Origin: Thermohalobaculum sp039805905
GTDB taxonomy: Bacteria; Pseudomonadota; Alphaproteobacteria; Rhodobacterales; Rhodobacteraceae
Assembly: GCA_039805905.1 (NCBI GenBank)
Contig: JBDIVM010000002.1
Coordinates: 186,001 to 250,000 of the forward strand
DNA length: 64,000 bases
Reading direction: 5' to 3'
Under the pieces are notes generated by a model, which worked only from the letters and a program-made list of their open reading frames with translations, ran no database searches and was not told the origin of the DNA. The position numbers were made by a program, and so were the translations under genes. This document shows, in pieces, positions 1-9,700 of the stretch (the stretch's first letter is position 1; every line of letters starts with the position of its first letter).

Positions 1-62
1 AGAGCTCGGTCAGCGTGGGCGACCTGATCGGCAAATTCATCCACGGCGACGCCGGGAAGTGA
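1..62 (+). CDS. C-terminal tail of a gene cut by the window edge, probably MlaD
   Basis: Only the last 19 codons are present, read in the frame that ends at the TGA at 60-62. The peptide is SSVSVGDLIGKFIHGDAGK. Its DLIGKF core resembles the end of the MlaD substrate-binding protein, which has a DLIGQFLYG-like stretch in E. coli. MlaD belongs to the inner-membrane complex that moves phospholipids between the membranes. The TGA overlaps the GTG start of the next gene, so the two are probably translationally coupled. The identification rests on a short motif and is tentative. Confidence 0.5.
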   Translation, partial: SSVSVGDLIGKFIHGDAGK

Positions 63-667
63 GCCGCCTGCCGACAGCACTGTCGATGGGGCGCCACGGT
101 CCGGCGCTCGCGATGGCGCTCGCCCTGCTTGCAGGCACCCCGGTGGCTTCGGCGGCGCAGCAACCGGCAGGGAGCGGCATCGAGACGAAGCCACTCGAGC
201 CGCTTGCGCCGGCTCCCGGCGATGGCGCGGGAAACGGCGGGGAGACCGGTGTCGTGCCGCGCGACAACCGCTTCATGCCGGCACCGTTCCGCACCCTCGG
301 TACCGCCCGCGCTCCCGAGCTGATCGACCCGGTCGCGACCTCGGTCCGGCCCGGGGCGCGGCTCCGCGGGCTCGACAAGATGACCGGCCGAACCACCACT
401 GTCGACATTGCCGCAGGCGGCGAGGAGATGGTCGACCGGTTGCGGGTCCGGCTCGAGGCCTGCCGGGCGCCCGACGACAACGCCCAGCACGGGACCATGG
501 CCTTCGTCGAGATCTGGGACACGAAGCAGGACGCGCCGGACCCGGTGTTCTCGGGCTGGATGTTCGCCGAGAGCCCCGCGCTGTCGGCCATGGATCACCC
601 GCGCTACGATCTCTGGGTGATCAGCTGCACCACCTCCGACGGCGGGGCGCCCGCCGCCAGCGAGTAG
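59..667 (+). CDS. DUF2155 domain periplasmic protein
   Basis: A 202-residue secreted protein. The GTG start overlaps the upstream stop (GTGA); an in-frame ATG at 86 is an alternative. An N-terminal hydrophobic stretch (about residues 14-32, ending ASA) looks like a signal peptide. The DUF2155 part covers about residues 95-190, with the landmarks RGLDKMTGRT, two conserved cysteines (RLEACRAP and VISC) and VFSGWMFAESPALSAMDHP. The biochemical role of the family is not known to me; it is widespread in Alphaproteobacteria and usually sits near aat and the mla genes, as here. Its 3' end overlaps the convergent aat gene by 64 bases. Confidence 0.9.
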   Translation: MSRLPTALSMGRHGPALAMALALLAGTPVASAAQQPAGSGIETKPLEPLAPAPGDGAGNGGETGVVPRDNRFMPAPFRTLGTARAPELIDPVATSVRPGARLRGLDKMTGRTTTVDIAAGGEEMVDRLRVRLEACRAPDDNAQHGTMAFVEIWDTKQDAPDPVFSGWMFAESPALSAMDHPRYDLWVISCTTSDGGAPAASE

Positions 668-1263
668 AAATCGGCATTCGCGGCGATCGCCCGGTCCAGC
701 ATCTCGTGGTAGCGTGCCTTCGGGATGCTGCGCGCACCCATGGACTCGAGATGGGGCGTGGTGAACTGCGTGTCGAGCAGGGTGAACCCGCCAGCCTTCA
801 TCCTGGCCACCAGGTGCGCCAGGGCGATCTTCGAGGCATTGGGCATGCGGCTGAACATGCTTTCCCCGAAGAACGCGCCGCCGAGGCGCACCCCGTAGAG
901 ACCGCCGACAAGCTCGTGTTCCGCCCAGACCTCGATGGAATGGGCATGGCCCATGCGGTGGAGCCCGGAATACAGCCGGCGGATCGTCGGGTTGATCCAG
1001 GTCTCGGGCCGGTCGGCGCAGGCCGCCAGCACGGCGTCGAAGGCATGGTCGACCCGCACGTGGTAGCCGCCCCGGAGGAGCCGCTTGCGCAGCGAGCGCG
1101 AGAGATGGAAGGCGTTCAGCGGAAGGATTCCGCGCTTGCGCGGGTCGACCCAGAAGATCTCGTCCGTCTCGGCGCTGTCGGCCATCGGGAACACCCCGGC
1201 GGCATACGCCCGCAGCACCAGGGCCGGCGTCACCTCGAGTTCGGGTGATTCTGCGTCCTTCAT
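604..1263 (-). CDS. aat: Leucyl/phenylalanyl-tRNA--protein transferase
   Basis: A 219-residue enzyme that transfers Leu or Phe from aminoacyl-tRNA to N-terminal Lys or Arg of proteins, marking them for ClpAP through the N-end rule. Diagnostic features are the N-terminal AYAAGVFPMADS, WVDPRKRGILPL, the LVGGLYGVRLGGAFFGESMFS segment of the GNAT-like fold (about residues 115-137), and LLDTQFTTPHLESMGA. Length is normal for Alphaproteobacteria. It lies 57 bases after accC on the same strand. The last roughly 20 codons lie inside the 3' end of the DUF2155 gene on the other strand. Confidence 0.96.
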   Translation of the reverse strand: MKDAESPELEVTPALVLRAYAAGVFPMADSAETDEIFWVDPRKRGILPLNAFHLSRSLRKRLLRGGYHVRVDHAFDAVLAACADRPETWINPTIRRLYSGLHRMGHAHSIEVWAEHELVGGLYGVRLGGAFFGESMFSRMPNASKIALAHLVARMKAGGFTLLDTQFTTPHLESMGARSIPKARYHEMLDRAIAANADFYSLAAGAPPSEVVQLITQRS

Positions 1264-1320
1264 GGACGAAGAATAGCAGAAGCGCGGCCCGCCTTGCCCA
1301 GCGCCGTCGTCATTTCCGGG

Positions 1321-2667
1321 TCAGCCGAGTTCCCTTGCCAGCCAGTTCTCGAGCCAGTGGATGTTGTAGCTGCCGGCGCGGATGTCGGCATCATCCAGCA
1401 GCGCGTGGAACAGCGGCAGCGTCGTGTCGATGCCATCCACCACCAACTCGCTCAACGCCCGCTTCAGGCGCATGAGGCAATCGTCGCGGCTCCCTGCATT
1501 GACGATCAGCTTGCCGATGAGGCTGTCGTAGTAGGGCTGCACCGCATAGCCGTCATAAAGCGCCGAATCCATCCGCACGCCCAGCCCGCCGGGCGCATGG
1601 TAGCCCTTCACCAGGCCGGGGCAGGGGGTGAAGGCGGGAATCCGCTCGGCGTTGATCCGGCACTCGATGGCATGCCCGTGCGGTGTCATGTCCTTCTGGG
1701 TAAAGGAGAGCCTCTCACCCGCGGCAATGCGGATCTGCTCGCGCACCAGGTCGACGCCGTAGACCAGCTCGGTCACCGGATGCTCGACCTGGAGCCGTGT
1801 ATTCATCTCGATGAAATGGAACTCGCCATTCTCGTAGAGGAACTCGATGGTGCCGACGCCCCGGTAGCCCATCTCGCCGATCGCCCTGGCGCAGACCCCG
1901 CCGATCCGCGCCCGGGTCTCGGCGTCGATCACCGGCGAGGGGCATTCCTCGAAGACCTTCTGGTGCCGGCGCTGCAGCGAACAGTCGCGCTCGCCCAGGT
2001 GGCAGGCATTGCCGTGGGTGTCGCCGATCACCTGGATCTCGATGTGCCGGGGCAGGGTGAGGTACTTCTCCAGATAGACCGCGTCGTCGCCGAAGGCGGC
2101 CTTCGCCTCGGCCCGGGCCTGGCTGAATGCATGCGGCAGGTCCTTCTCGGTCCGCGCGACCTTCATGCCGCGCCCGCCGCCGCCTGCCGCCGCCTTGACG
2201 AGCACCGGATATCCGATGTCGCGCGCGACCCGCATCGCCTCGTCGAGATCCGGCACGCCACCGTCCGAGCCGGGCACGCAGGGCACGCCGAGCCGCCGCA
2301 TCGTGTCCTTGGCGACGATCTTGTCGCCCATCAGCCGGATATGCTCGGAGGTCGGGCCGATGAAGGTGATGCCGTGCTCCTCGACAATCTGGGCGAATCC
2401 GGCATTCTCGGCGAGGAAACCGTAGCCGGGGTGCAGCGCGTCCGCGCCCGTGATTTCACAGGCGGTGAGGATCGCCGGCTGGTTCAGATAGCTCTGGCTG
2501 CTCGGCGGGGGGCCGATGCAGACGCTCTCGTCGGCGAGGCGCACATGCATGGCTTTCTCGTCGGCAGTCGAGTGAACCGCGACCGTAGCGATGCCCATCT
2601 CCTTCGCCGCGCGGTGGATACGCAGCGCGATCTCGCCGCGGTTGGCGATCAGGATCTTGTCGAACAC
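1321..2667 (-). CDS. accC: Biotin carboxylase subunit of acetyl-CoA carboxylase
   Basis: A 448-residue ATP-grasp enzyme that carboxylates the biotin on AccB at the expense of ATP and bicarbonate, the first half of the acetyl-CoA carboxylase reaction that commits carbon to fatty acid synthesis. Visible landmarks are the N-terminal FDKILIANRGEIALRIHRAA, the glycine-rich ATP loop KAAAGGGGRGMK (about residues 159-170), the biotin carboxylase signature EMNTRLQVEHPVTE, and ECRINAE. Full length. It is 16 bases downstream of accB, the standard accBC operon order. Confidence 0.98.
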   Translation of the reverse strand: MFDKILIANRGEIALRIHRAAKEMGIATVAVHSTADEKAMHVRLADESVCIGPPPSSQSYLNQPAILTACEITGADALHPGYGFLAENAGFAQIVEEHGITFIGPTSEHIRLMGDKIVAKDTMRRLGVPCVPGSDGGVPDLDEAMRVARDIGYPVLVKAAAGGGGRGMKVARTEKDLPHAFSQARAEAKAAFGDDAVYLEKYLTLPRHIEIQVIGDTHGNACHLGERDCSLQRRHQKVFEECPSPVIDAETRARIGGVCARAIGEMGYRGVGTIEFLYENGEFHFIEMNTRLQVEHPVTELVYGVDLVREQIRIAAGERLSFTQKDMTPHGHAIECRINAERIPAFTPCPGLVKGYHAPGGLGVRMDSALYDGYAVQPYYDSLIGKLIVNAGSRDDCLMRLKRALSELVVDGIDTTLPLFHALLDDADIRAGSYNIHWLENWLARELG

Positions 2668-2683
2668 GCGCGCGCCCCGCCGC

Positions 2684-3166
2684 TCACTCGATGACCATCA
2701 GCGGGTGGCCGAACTCCACCGGCTCCGCATTGGCGACCAGGATCTGCTTCACCGTGCCGGCGCGCGGGCTGTTGATCTGGTTCATCGTCTTCATCGCCTC
2801 GATGATCAGCACGGTCTGGCCCTCGGCGACCGCGTCGCCGACCTTGACGAAATGGTCGGCGCCCGGTTCCGGCGCCAGATAGGCGGTGCCGACCATGGGC
2901 GAGGTCAGGACGTTCTTCAAATCCGGCTGGGCCGCCGGCGTCGCGGCGGCGGCCACCGGCGCCGGCGCGGGATCGGCTGCCGCCGGACCGGGCACATGGG
3001 CGGCCGCCAGTGCCGCCACAGCGGTTTTCGCCCGGGAGAGACGGACGTTCAGTTCGTCGTCCGGGCCGAATTCCCGCCCGACCTCGATCTCGGTCAGATC
3101 CATCTCCTTCAGCAACTCGGCCAAGGCGCGGATGTAGGCGATATCCTGGTCGCTGTTCTTGCTCAT
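2684..3166 (-). CDS. accB: Biotin carboxyl carrier protein of acetyl-CoA carboxylase
   Basis: A 160-residue carrier. An N-terminal helical part (1-50) is followed by an Ala/Pro-rich flexible linker (about 52-80) and the biotinyl domain (84-160). Lys126 in EAMKTMNQI is the biotin acceptor; the Thr replacing the more usual Met after it is common in related bacteria. The start is preceded by GAGGGAC about five bases upstream. In many Alphaproteobacteria aroQ sits just upstream; here it is replaced by a 140-base gap and then the DsbA-like gene. Confidence 0.97.
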   Translation of the reverse strand: MSKNSDQDIAYIRALAELLKEMDLTEIEVGREFGPDDELNVRLSRAKTAVAALAAAHVPGPAAADPAPAPVAAAATPAAQPDLKNVLTSPMVGTAYLAPEPGADHFVKVGDAVAEGQTVLIIEAMKTMNQINSPRAGTVKQILVANAEPVEFGHPLMVIE

Positions 3167-3306
3167 TGTCCCTCGTAGCCGGTCGGCGCGACTGACATGC
3201 CCCGGCGGCGGTCCGCGGCCGGTCCGCGCCAGATTACCGGCCCCCCGTTACAAAGGAAAGGCGTGGCCGCACAATGGCAGAGCGGGACCCGGAGCGCGAC
3301 GCCCGT

Positions 3307-4077
3307 TCAGTTGGTCGCCGTCCGGGCGTCGGCGATCATCGCCATCATGCCCTCGAGCGGCAGGTAACCGCGCAGGATCAGGTTGCCGACCACGAAGCTG
3401 GGAGTGCCTTCGAGGCCCAGCGTCCGCGCCAGCGTGTGGTTGGCGCCAAGCTGCGTGCCGATCTCGTCGCTCGCGGCAAGCTCCTTCAGGACGGGGATGT
3501 CGTAGCCGACACTGGCCGCAATCTGGTAGGCCGTGGCCTCGTTCAGCTGTCCTCCGAAGGCCATCAGCTCTGCGTGCAGCGCGCCGTAGCGCTCGCGGTC
3601 GATCCGCAGGGCGGCCTGTGCCATCCGGGCAGCCGCGACCGAGTCCGGGCCCAGGATCGGAAACTCCTTGATGATATAGCGGATGTTTCCGTCGCGCTCG
3701 AGCAGCTCCTTGATCTCCGGATGGGCCCGCTTGCAGTAGCCGCAGCGGTAGTCCGAGAACTCGACGAGCGTGATGTCGCCGTCGGGGTTGCCGCCGACCC
3801 ACGCATTCTCGGCATCATGGAGCACGGCGCTGTTGGCCGCGATCAGGGCCGCGTCCCGCGCATCGCGGTCGGCCGTGCGACGCTGCTCGAGCACCTGGAT
3901 GGCCTCGGCGAGCACCTCGGGGTGTTCCAGCAGATAGGCCCGGATCTCGGTCCGCAGCGCCTCGCGCTGCTCCTCGCTCATGCCGGAGAGCGGCGGGCGC
4001 GACTGTTCCTGGGCGCCCGCGGCCGCAGGCAGCGCGATCGCGGCCGCAATTGCGAGGGTGGCGATGGTATGGCGCAT
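3307..4077 (-). CDS. DsbA-family periplasmic thiol oxidoreductase
   Basis: A 256-residue exported thioredoxin-fold protein. The start at 4077 is fixed by GGAGGT nine bases upstream; a longer frame lacks a ribosome site and would read through the tail of the neighbour. A signal peptide (1-22) is followed by a helical N-terminal extension and the thioredoxin domain, with the active site CGYC at Cys112-Cys115 (DYRCGYCKR) and the cis-proline region EGTPSFVVGN. The layout matches the Com1/BdbD-like group of DsbA proteins that form disulfides in exported proteins. It begins 37 bases after the M48 protease gene, so the two envelope quality-control genes are likely cotranscribed. Confidence 0.93.
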   Translation of the reverse strand: MRHTIATLAIAAAIALPAAAGAQEQSRPPLSGMSEEQREALRTEIRAYLLEHPEVLAEAIQVLEQRRTADRDARDAALIAANSAVLHDAENAWVGGNPDGDITLVEFSDYRCGYCKRAHPEIKELLERDGNIRYIIKEFPILGPDSVAAARMAQAALRIDRERYGALHAELMAFGGQLNEATAYQIAASVGYDIPVLKELAASDEIGTQLGANHTLARTLGLEGTPSFVVGNLILRGYLPLEGMMAMIADARTATN

Positions 4078-4114
4078 TAGGTTGGACCTCCGTGCTTCCG
4101 TCTTCCCTGTTCGT

Positions 4115-5446
4115 CTATTCCTCGATCCGCAGCGCGAGGATGTCCTGCGCCCGCAGCCAGCCGGGCGAGCCTTCGGGCAGTGCCGCCGACGCACGCTTCG
4201 CAAAGCTGACCGCATCGTCTGTCTGCCCGGTCAGGGCGTAGCGTTCGGCTGTCGCCAGGACCGCCATGCCGTCATTGCCGGCCCGCGAGTAGGCGGTGGC
4301 AAGGTCGCGCAGTGCCGTCGCGTCGCCCAGATCACGATCTCGCACCCGTTGCAGGACCCCGAGCGCCTCCGCATCGGAATCAGGCTTGTTGAGAGCCAGC
4401 AGGGCCCGTCCGAGGCCTGCCTCCAGCAGGGGCTCGTCGGGGGCGAGGCGGACCGCCTCGCGGTAGAGCGGCACCGCCTGGTCGGCGTGCCCGGTCTCGA
4501 ACAGGATCTGCCCCTTGAGCTCGATGTAGAACGGATCGCGCGGCCGGATCGTCAGCAGCCGGTCGGTCGCGGCGAGGGCAGCCTTCACGTCCGGCAGCCG
4601 GTAGAGCGCGATCGCCTTGGCATAGAGGCCGGTTTCGTCCTCGGGCCCGGACTCGACCTCGTCGAGGACCCGTTGCGGGCTTTCGAGATAGCCGCGCAGC
4701 TTGGCCCGCATCCGTGAATGCCAGTAGTCGCGGTCCGGCTGCGGCTTGAAGGTCACGGACTTCGATTCCTCGACCCGGCGCTCCATGAGCTGCATGCGCT
4801 CGGAGCTCAGCGGATGGGTCAGGATGAACGGGTCGATGTTGCCGACGCTGAGCACCTCCTGGCCGCGGAACCGGTTGAGCACCTTCAGCAGCCCCTCGGG
4901 GCTGATGCCGGAGCGGTCGAGGTATTCGAGCGCCGCCTGGTCGGCTGCCGCCTCCTCGCCGCGGTTGTACTTCAGCAGGGTCCGGAGGATCGCCGACTGG
5001 CTGCCGGCAAGCGCGGCGGCGCCGGCCGAGCCGCCGCCGGCCACGCCGGCGGCAACGGCGATCAGGGTTCCGAGCAGCGCCGGTCCGCGCGCGTTCCGGA
5101 AGTTGATCGCGCGCCGCGCCTCGTGGCCGCCGGCGATATGCCCGGTTTCATGGGCGATCACGCCCTGCAGCTCCTCGGGGGATTCGAGTTCGGTCAGAAG
5201 CCCGGTGTGGAGGAACATGTTGCTGCCATTGGCAACGAAGGCATTCAGGCTGCGGTCGTTCAGGATGTAGATGTCTATGCCTTCGGGGCTGTAGCCGGCC
5301 GCCCGGAAGATCGGTGCCGAAAGGCTCTTGAGCGTCCGCTCGATCTCGGCGTCGCGGATCAGGCCGACGGCCGCCGCCTGCCAGGCGGGCAGGGCCAGGG
5401 TAAGCGCCGTCAACGCCACGAGACTCAGTCGGGTCAGGGGCCGCAA
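4115..5446 (-). CDS. M48 family metalloprotease with TPR repeats, BepA-like
   Basis: A 443-residue periplasmic zinc peptidase. I place the start at a TTG at 5446 because GAGGAGGA lies about seven bases upstream and the resulting N-terminus (RPLTRLSLVALTALTLALP) is a clean signal peptide; the longer frame adds an unsupported 38-residue arginine-rich lead. The catalytic HETGH is at residues 99-103, with the third-ligand region EEAAADQ about 55-60 residues further on. Four or five TPR-like helices fill the C-terminal half. The domain order matches BepA/YfgC, which assists or degrades outer membrane proteins such as LptD. It faces away from the aminotransferase across a 101-base divergent promoter region. 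Confidence 0.93.
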   Translation of the reverse strand: MRPLTRLSLVALTALTLALPAWQAAAVGLIRDAEIERTLKSLSAPIFRAAGYSPEGIDIYILNDRSLNAFVANGSNMFLHTGLLTELESPEELQGVIAHETGHIAGGHEARRAINFRNARGPALLGTLIAVAAGVAGGGSAGAAALAGSQSAILRTLLKYNRGEEAAADQAALEYLDRSGISPEGLLKVLNRFRGQEVLSVGNIDPFILTHPLSSERMQLMERRVEESKSVTFKPQPDRDYWHSRMRAKLRGYLESPQRVLDEVESGPEDETGLYAKAIALYRLPDVKAALAATDRLLTIRPRDPFYIELKGQILFETGHADQAVPLYREAVRLAPDEPLLEAGLGRALLALNKPDSDAEALGVLQRVRDRDLGDATALRDLATAYSRAGNDGMAVLATAERYALTGQTDDAVSFAKRASAALPEGSPGWLRAQDILALRIEE

Positions 5447-5547
5447 CGGTGGTCCTCCTCGTCCTGCGCGTCGGTCCGGTTGTGGCAACCGGGGTGGCGG
5501 GCATAGAAGCATACAAGCCTCCACCATGACAAATAAGGAAACTGATC

Positions 5548-6711
5548 GTGAAGATTTCAAGCCGGAGCCAGACGGCGCCCTTCATCGCGATGGATGTTCT
5601 CGGTACCGCCCAGGCGATCGAGGCGAAGGGGGGTGACGTCGTCCACATGGAGCTCGGCGAGCCTGCCTTCGGCGCGCCCCAGGCCGCACGCGACGCGCTG
5701 GCGGGGGCAATGGCCCGCGGCGAGACGCTCGGGTATACTCAGGGTCTGGGCCTCGCGAGCCTGCGACGCGAGATCGCGGCACTCTACCGCCGCCGGCACG
5801 GGATCGAGCTCGCTCCGGCTCGGGTCGTGGTGACCGCCGGGTCGTCGGCAGGGTTCATGCTCGCCTTCCTCGCGCTTTTCGACGCGGGCGAACGGGTCGC
5901 GATCGCGGATCCGGGGTATCCCTGCTACCGCAACATCCTGAGCACCCTGGGACTCGTGCCGGTCAGGATCGCGGCCGAACCCGCCTCGCGGTTCCAGCCG
6001 ACGCCGGAACTGCTCGATCGTACCGGCCTCCGGCTCGACGGGCTGCTTGTCGCCAGCCCTGCGAACCCGACAGGCACGATGCTCGACCGCGCCGCGCTTG
6101 CCGCCCTGGTGCGTCATTGCGCGGCGCGGGACATCGCGCTGATCTCGGACGAAATCTACCACGGGCTCACCTACGAGACGCCCGCCGTCTCGGCGCTGGA
6201 GCTGACCGATCAGGTCTTCGTGATCAGCAGCTTCTCGAAATACTATGCGATGACCGGATGGCGGATTGGCTGGATGGTGGTGCCCGAGCGGTTCGTGCCC
6301 GCCATCCGGAACCTGGCGCAGAATCTGTTCATCTGCCCGAGCCATGCGAGCCAGGTTGCGGCGCTCGGCGCCCTGAGCCCGGAGGGAGAGGCAGAGGCGC
6401 AGGGGCACATCGCGCTCTATGCCCGCAACCGGGCCGCTCTGCTCGAGGCATTGCCGCCGCTCGGCTTCACCGACATCTCGCCTGCCGACGGCGCATTCTA
6501 CATCTATGCGGGGCTCTCGCGGCTCAGCAATGACAGCCGTGACTTCTGCGCCCGGCTGCTGGCGGACGGCGGCGTGGCCGCAACCCCGGGAATCGACTTC
6601 GATCCCGTGCGCGGTCACGGAACTGTCCGGTTTTCCTTTGCCCAGGCGCCGGAGCGGATCGACGAGGGGATCCGGCGGCTCCGGCGCTTCACGGGCTCCG
6701 GGCCCCGGTAA
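5548..6711 (+). CDS. Pyridoxal-phosphate aminotransferase, class I/II
   Basis: A 387-residue fold-type I enzyme. The start is GTG at 5548, with AAGGAA about eight bases upstream. The PLP-lysine lies in ISSFSKYYAMTGWRIGW, the pocket asparagine in ASPANPTGTM, and the Asp/Tyr pair in ISDEIYHGLTYE; the C-terminal substrate arginine is in VRFSFAQ. This pattern fits aspartate/branched-chain-type aminotransferases, but the amino donor cannot be read from sequence. It ends 19 bases from the convergent end of rne with no clear terminator between them. Confidence 0.92.
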   Translation: MKISSRSQTAPFIAMDVLGTAQAIEAKGGDVVHMELGEPAFGAPQAARDALAGAMARGETLGYTQGLGLASLRREIAALYRRRHGIELAPARVVVTAGSSAGFMLAFLALFDAGERVAIADPGYPCYRNILSTLGLVPVRIAAEPASRFQPTPELLDRTGLRLDGLLVASPANPTGTMLDRAALAALVRHCAARDIALISDEIYHGLTYETPAVSALELTDQVFVISSFSKYYAMTGWRIGWMVVPERFVPAIRNLAQNLFICPSHASQVAALGALSPEGEAEAQGHIALYARNRAALLEALPPLGFTDISPADGAFYIYAGLSRLSNDSRDFCARLLADGGVAATPGIDFDPVRGHGTVRFSFAQAPERIDEGIRRLRRFTGSGPR

Positions 6712-6730
6712 ACGCCGGGTCCGCCCGCAT

Positions 6731-9700
6731 TCAGCCGCGCTGCCACCAGCCGCGGCGTCTCGGCTGCGGCGGACCCTCTGCCGGCACGTCCGGCGCCTGC
6801 GCTGCCACCCCGGGCGGCGTGACGCCCGATTGCGTTACCGGCTCGGCAGGAGCGGCTGCCGCGGGCAGGGGCTCGAGTTCGACCGGTTCGAGCGCAACCG
6901 GCCCAAGCGCAACCGACCCAAGCGCGGCCGGTTCCTCCCCGACCCGATCTTCCGCGGCATCCGGCCCATCCTCGATGCCGCTGCCGGCGAGGTCTTGCCA
7001 CCCGACTTGGTCCGCGTCGTCACGCTCCGCGCCCGGTCCGGCAGACGGGCGCTCGGAAAGCGCCGGCACCTGCGGACCAGAGTCCTTCGGCCCGGACTCC
7101 ATCGGCCCGGTCTCCATCGGCTCGATGAACCGCTCCGCATCCTGAGGCGTTTCCGACGGAACGGATCCCGCCTCGGCTGCGGAATGCCTGGCCTGCGGTT
7201 CCGAATCGCCCCGGCGACCGCGGCGGCGCCGGCGCGACCGGCGCCCCGACCGGCCTTCGCCGTCGGCGGAACCGCCTTCCGGCGCCGCGGCCGGGGCGGT
7301 GGCCGGGGCCGTGGCCTCGCGAAACGGCTCGCCCGCACCTGTCTCGTGCCGTCTGCGCTGACCGCCCCGCCGGCCACGACGGCGCCGCGAACGGCCCTCG
7401 TCACGCTCCGCCGGAGCATCCTCGGCCGCCACCTCTTCGGTCACCCCGTCGGCATCGAGGTCGGCATCTTCGTCCGGGGCCGCCGCCGCGGCCTTCTCTG
7501 CCGTGACCGCGTGGTCCCTGGCCGGGGCCGGGACATTGCGCTGGGCGCTGCTCCGCGACCGCTCGAGCCGATACTCGGGACTTGTCAGCCCCGGATCGCC
7601 AAGAAGGCTCACGGATATGCCGTAGCGCTGTTCGATCTGGCCGAGATGTGCCCGCTTGGCATTGATGAGGTAGTTGGCGATGTCGACCGGAGCGGCGATG
7701 GTGATCTCGGTCGAACGGCCCCGGACGCCCTCCTCCTCGATCTCGCGAAGGATCGAGAGGGCCATGTTCTCGTCCGAGCGGATCAGGCCGCGGCCGTGGC
7801 AATGCGGGCAGGGCTGCGTGGTGGCCTCGAGCATCCCCGGTCGCAGCCGCTGCCGCGACATCTCCATCAGCCCGAAAGGCGAGATGCGGCCGACCTGGAT
7901 GCGGGCCCGGTCGGTCTTCAGCCGGTCCTTCATCCGCTTCTCGACCGCCCGGTTGTTGCGGTTGTCCTCCATGTCGATGAAATCGATCACGATCAGCCCG
8001 GCGAGGTCGCGCAACCGGAGCTGGCGCGAGACTTCGTCGGCGGCCTCGAGGTTCGTCTTGAGCGCCGTCTCCTCGATCGAGGATTCCCGTGTCGAGCGCC
8101 CGGAGTTCACGTCGATCGCCACCAGCGCCTCGGTGACGCCGATCACGATGTAGCCGCCGGACTTCAGCTGCACGACCGGGTTGAACATCCCGTTCAGGTA
8201 GCTCTCGACCTGGTAGCGGATGAAGAGGGGAATCGGCTCGGCGTATTGCTGCACGTTCTTGGCGTGGGACGGCATGAGCATCTTCATGTAGTCCTTCGCC
8301 TCGCGGTAGCCGGTGTCTCCCTCGACAAGGATCGTGTCGATCTCCTTCGAATAGAGGTCACGGATCGAGCGCTTGATCAGTGAGCCTTCCTCGTAGATCA
8401 GCGTCGGCGCGATCGACTTCAGCGTCAGCTCGCGGATCTGATCCCACTGGCGGATCAGGAACTCGTAGTCGCGCTTGATCTCGGCCCGGGTCCGCTCGGC
8501 GCCGGCGGTGCGCACGATCAGCCCCATGCCCTGCGGCACGTCCAGCTCGTCGGTGATTTCGCGCAGCCGCTTGCGGTCTCCGGCCGACGTTATCTTGCGG
8601 CTGATCCCGCCGCCCCGCGCCGTGTTCGGCATCAGCACACAGTAGCGCCCGGCGAGCGAAAGGTAGGTGGTCAGCGCCGCGCCCTTGTTGCCGCGTTCCT
8701 CGCGGACGACCTGCACCAGCATGATCTGCCGGACCTTGATCACGTCCTGGATCTTGTAGCGCCGGCGGTGCCGGGCGCGCAGCTTCGCCGCCTCCTCGCG
8801 CAGGTCGTCGCCGATCGATTCGACGGTCTGCTCCATCTCCGCCGCAGGCCGCTCCTCGCCGGTCGCCTGCGCCGCAGCGTCATCGTCGGGCGATGCGCGG
8901 TCGCGGGACCGGCCCCTCCGGCCGAACCGTCTTCGATCCGCCCCTTCCGGGGCCGCATTCTCGGTCGGCTGCTGCCCGTCCGGCGCGCGCTCGCCGGCAC
9001 CGGGTCCGCCGGAGGTGTCCTCGGGGCTGCCCGCGGCCACCAGTCCCTCGCCGGTCCTGTCGTCATCGCCGGAACCGCCTGCGGAAACGGCATCGACGAT
9101 TGGCGCGGTTTCCCCGGCGCGCTCGGGAATCGCCGGTGCAACGGGATGGGCCTCGCCCGCGCTGGGTTCCGTGGCGGCCTTCGCCGGGGTACCGATCTCC
9201 CCGGAGACCGAGTCGTCTTCGAGCCCGGCGCTTTCTGCGATCGACTTCGGCGCCGTGCCGTCCGTGGCGCCGTCTTCGCCGTGATCGTCCGGGTCCGGTC
9301 CGTCCCCTGCCACCGCGTCTCCGGTGCCGGGGACAAGCGTTTCCGGCGCCGCGCCCGACGCGGTGGGGTCATCGGGCTCGCCCTCGCCAAGGTCGATGAC
9401 CTCGAGGCCCCGAACCGTACCATCGGCGCCGGCGGCCATCTCGGGCCTCTCGCCACCGTGCCCACCGCGCTTGCGGCGCCTTGATCGCCCCTTGCCCTTG
9501 TCCGCCTGGTCCGAGCCTCGCGACGCGGATACGGCTGCCTCGTCGTCCGCCACTTCGCGCGACGTGACGCGCTCCTGGGCTGCGGCCTCCTCGGCGATCA
9601 GCGCCTCGCGGTCCGCGACCGGAATCTGGTAGTAGTCCGGGTGAATCTCCGAGAATGCGAGGAAGCCGTGTCGATTGCCGCCATAGTCGACGAAAGCGGC

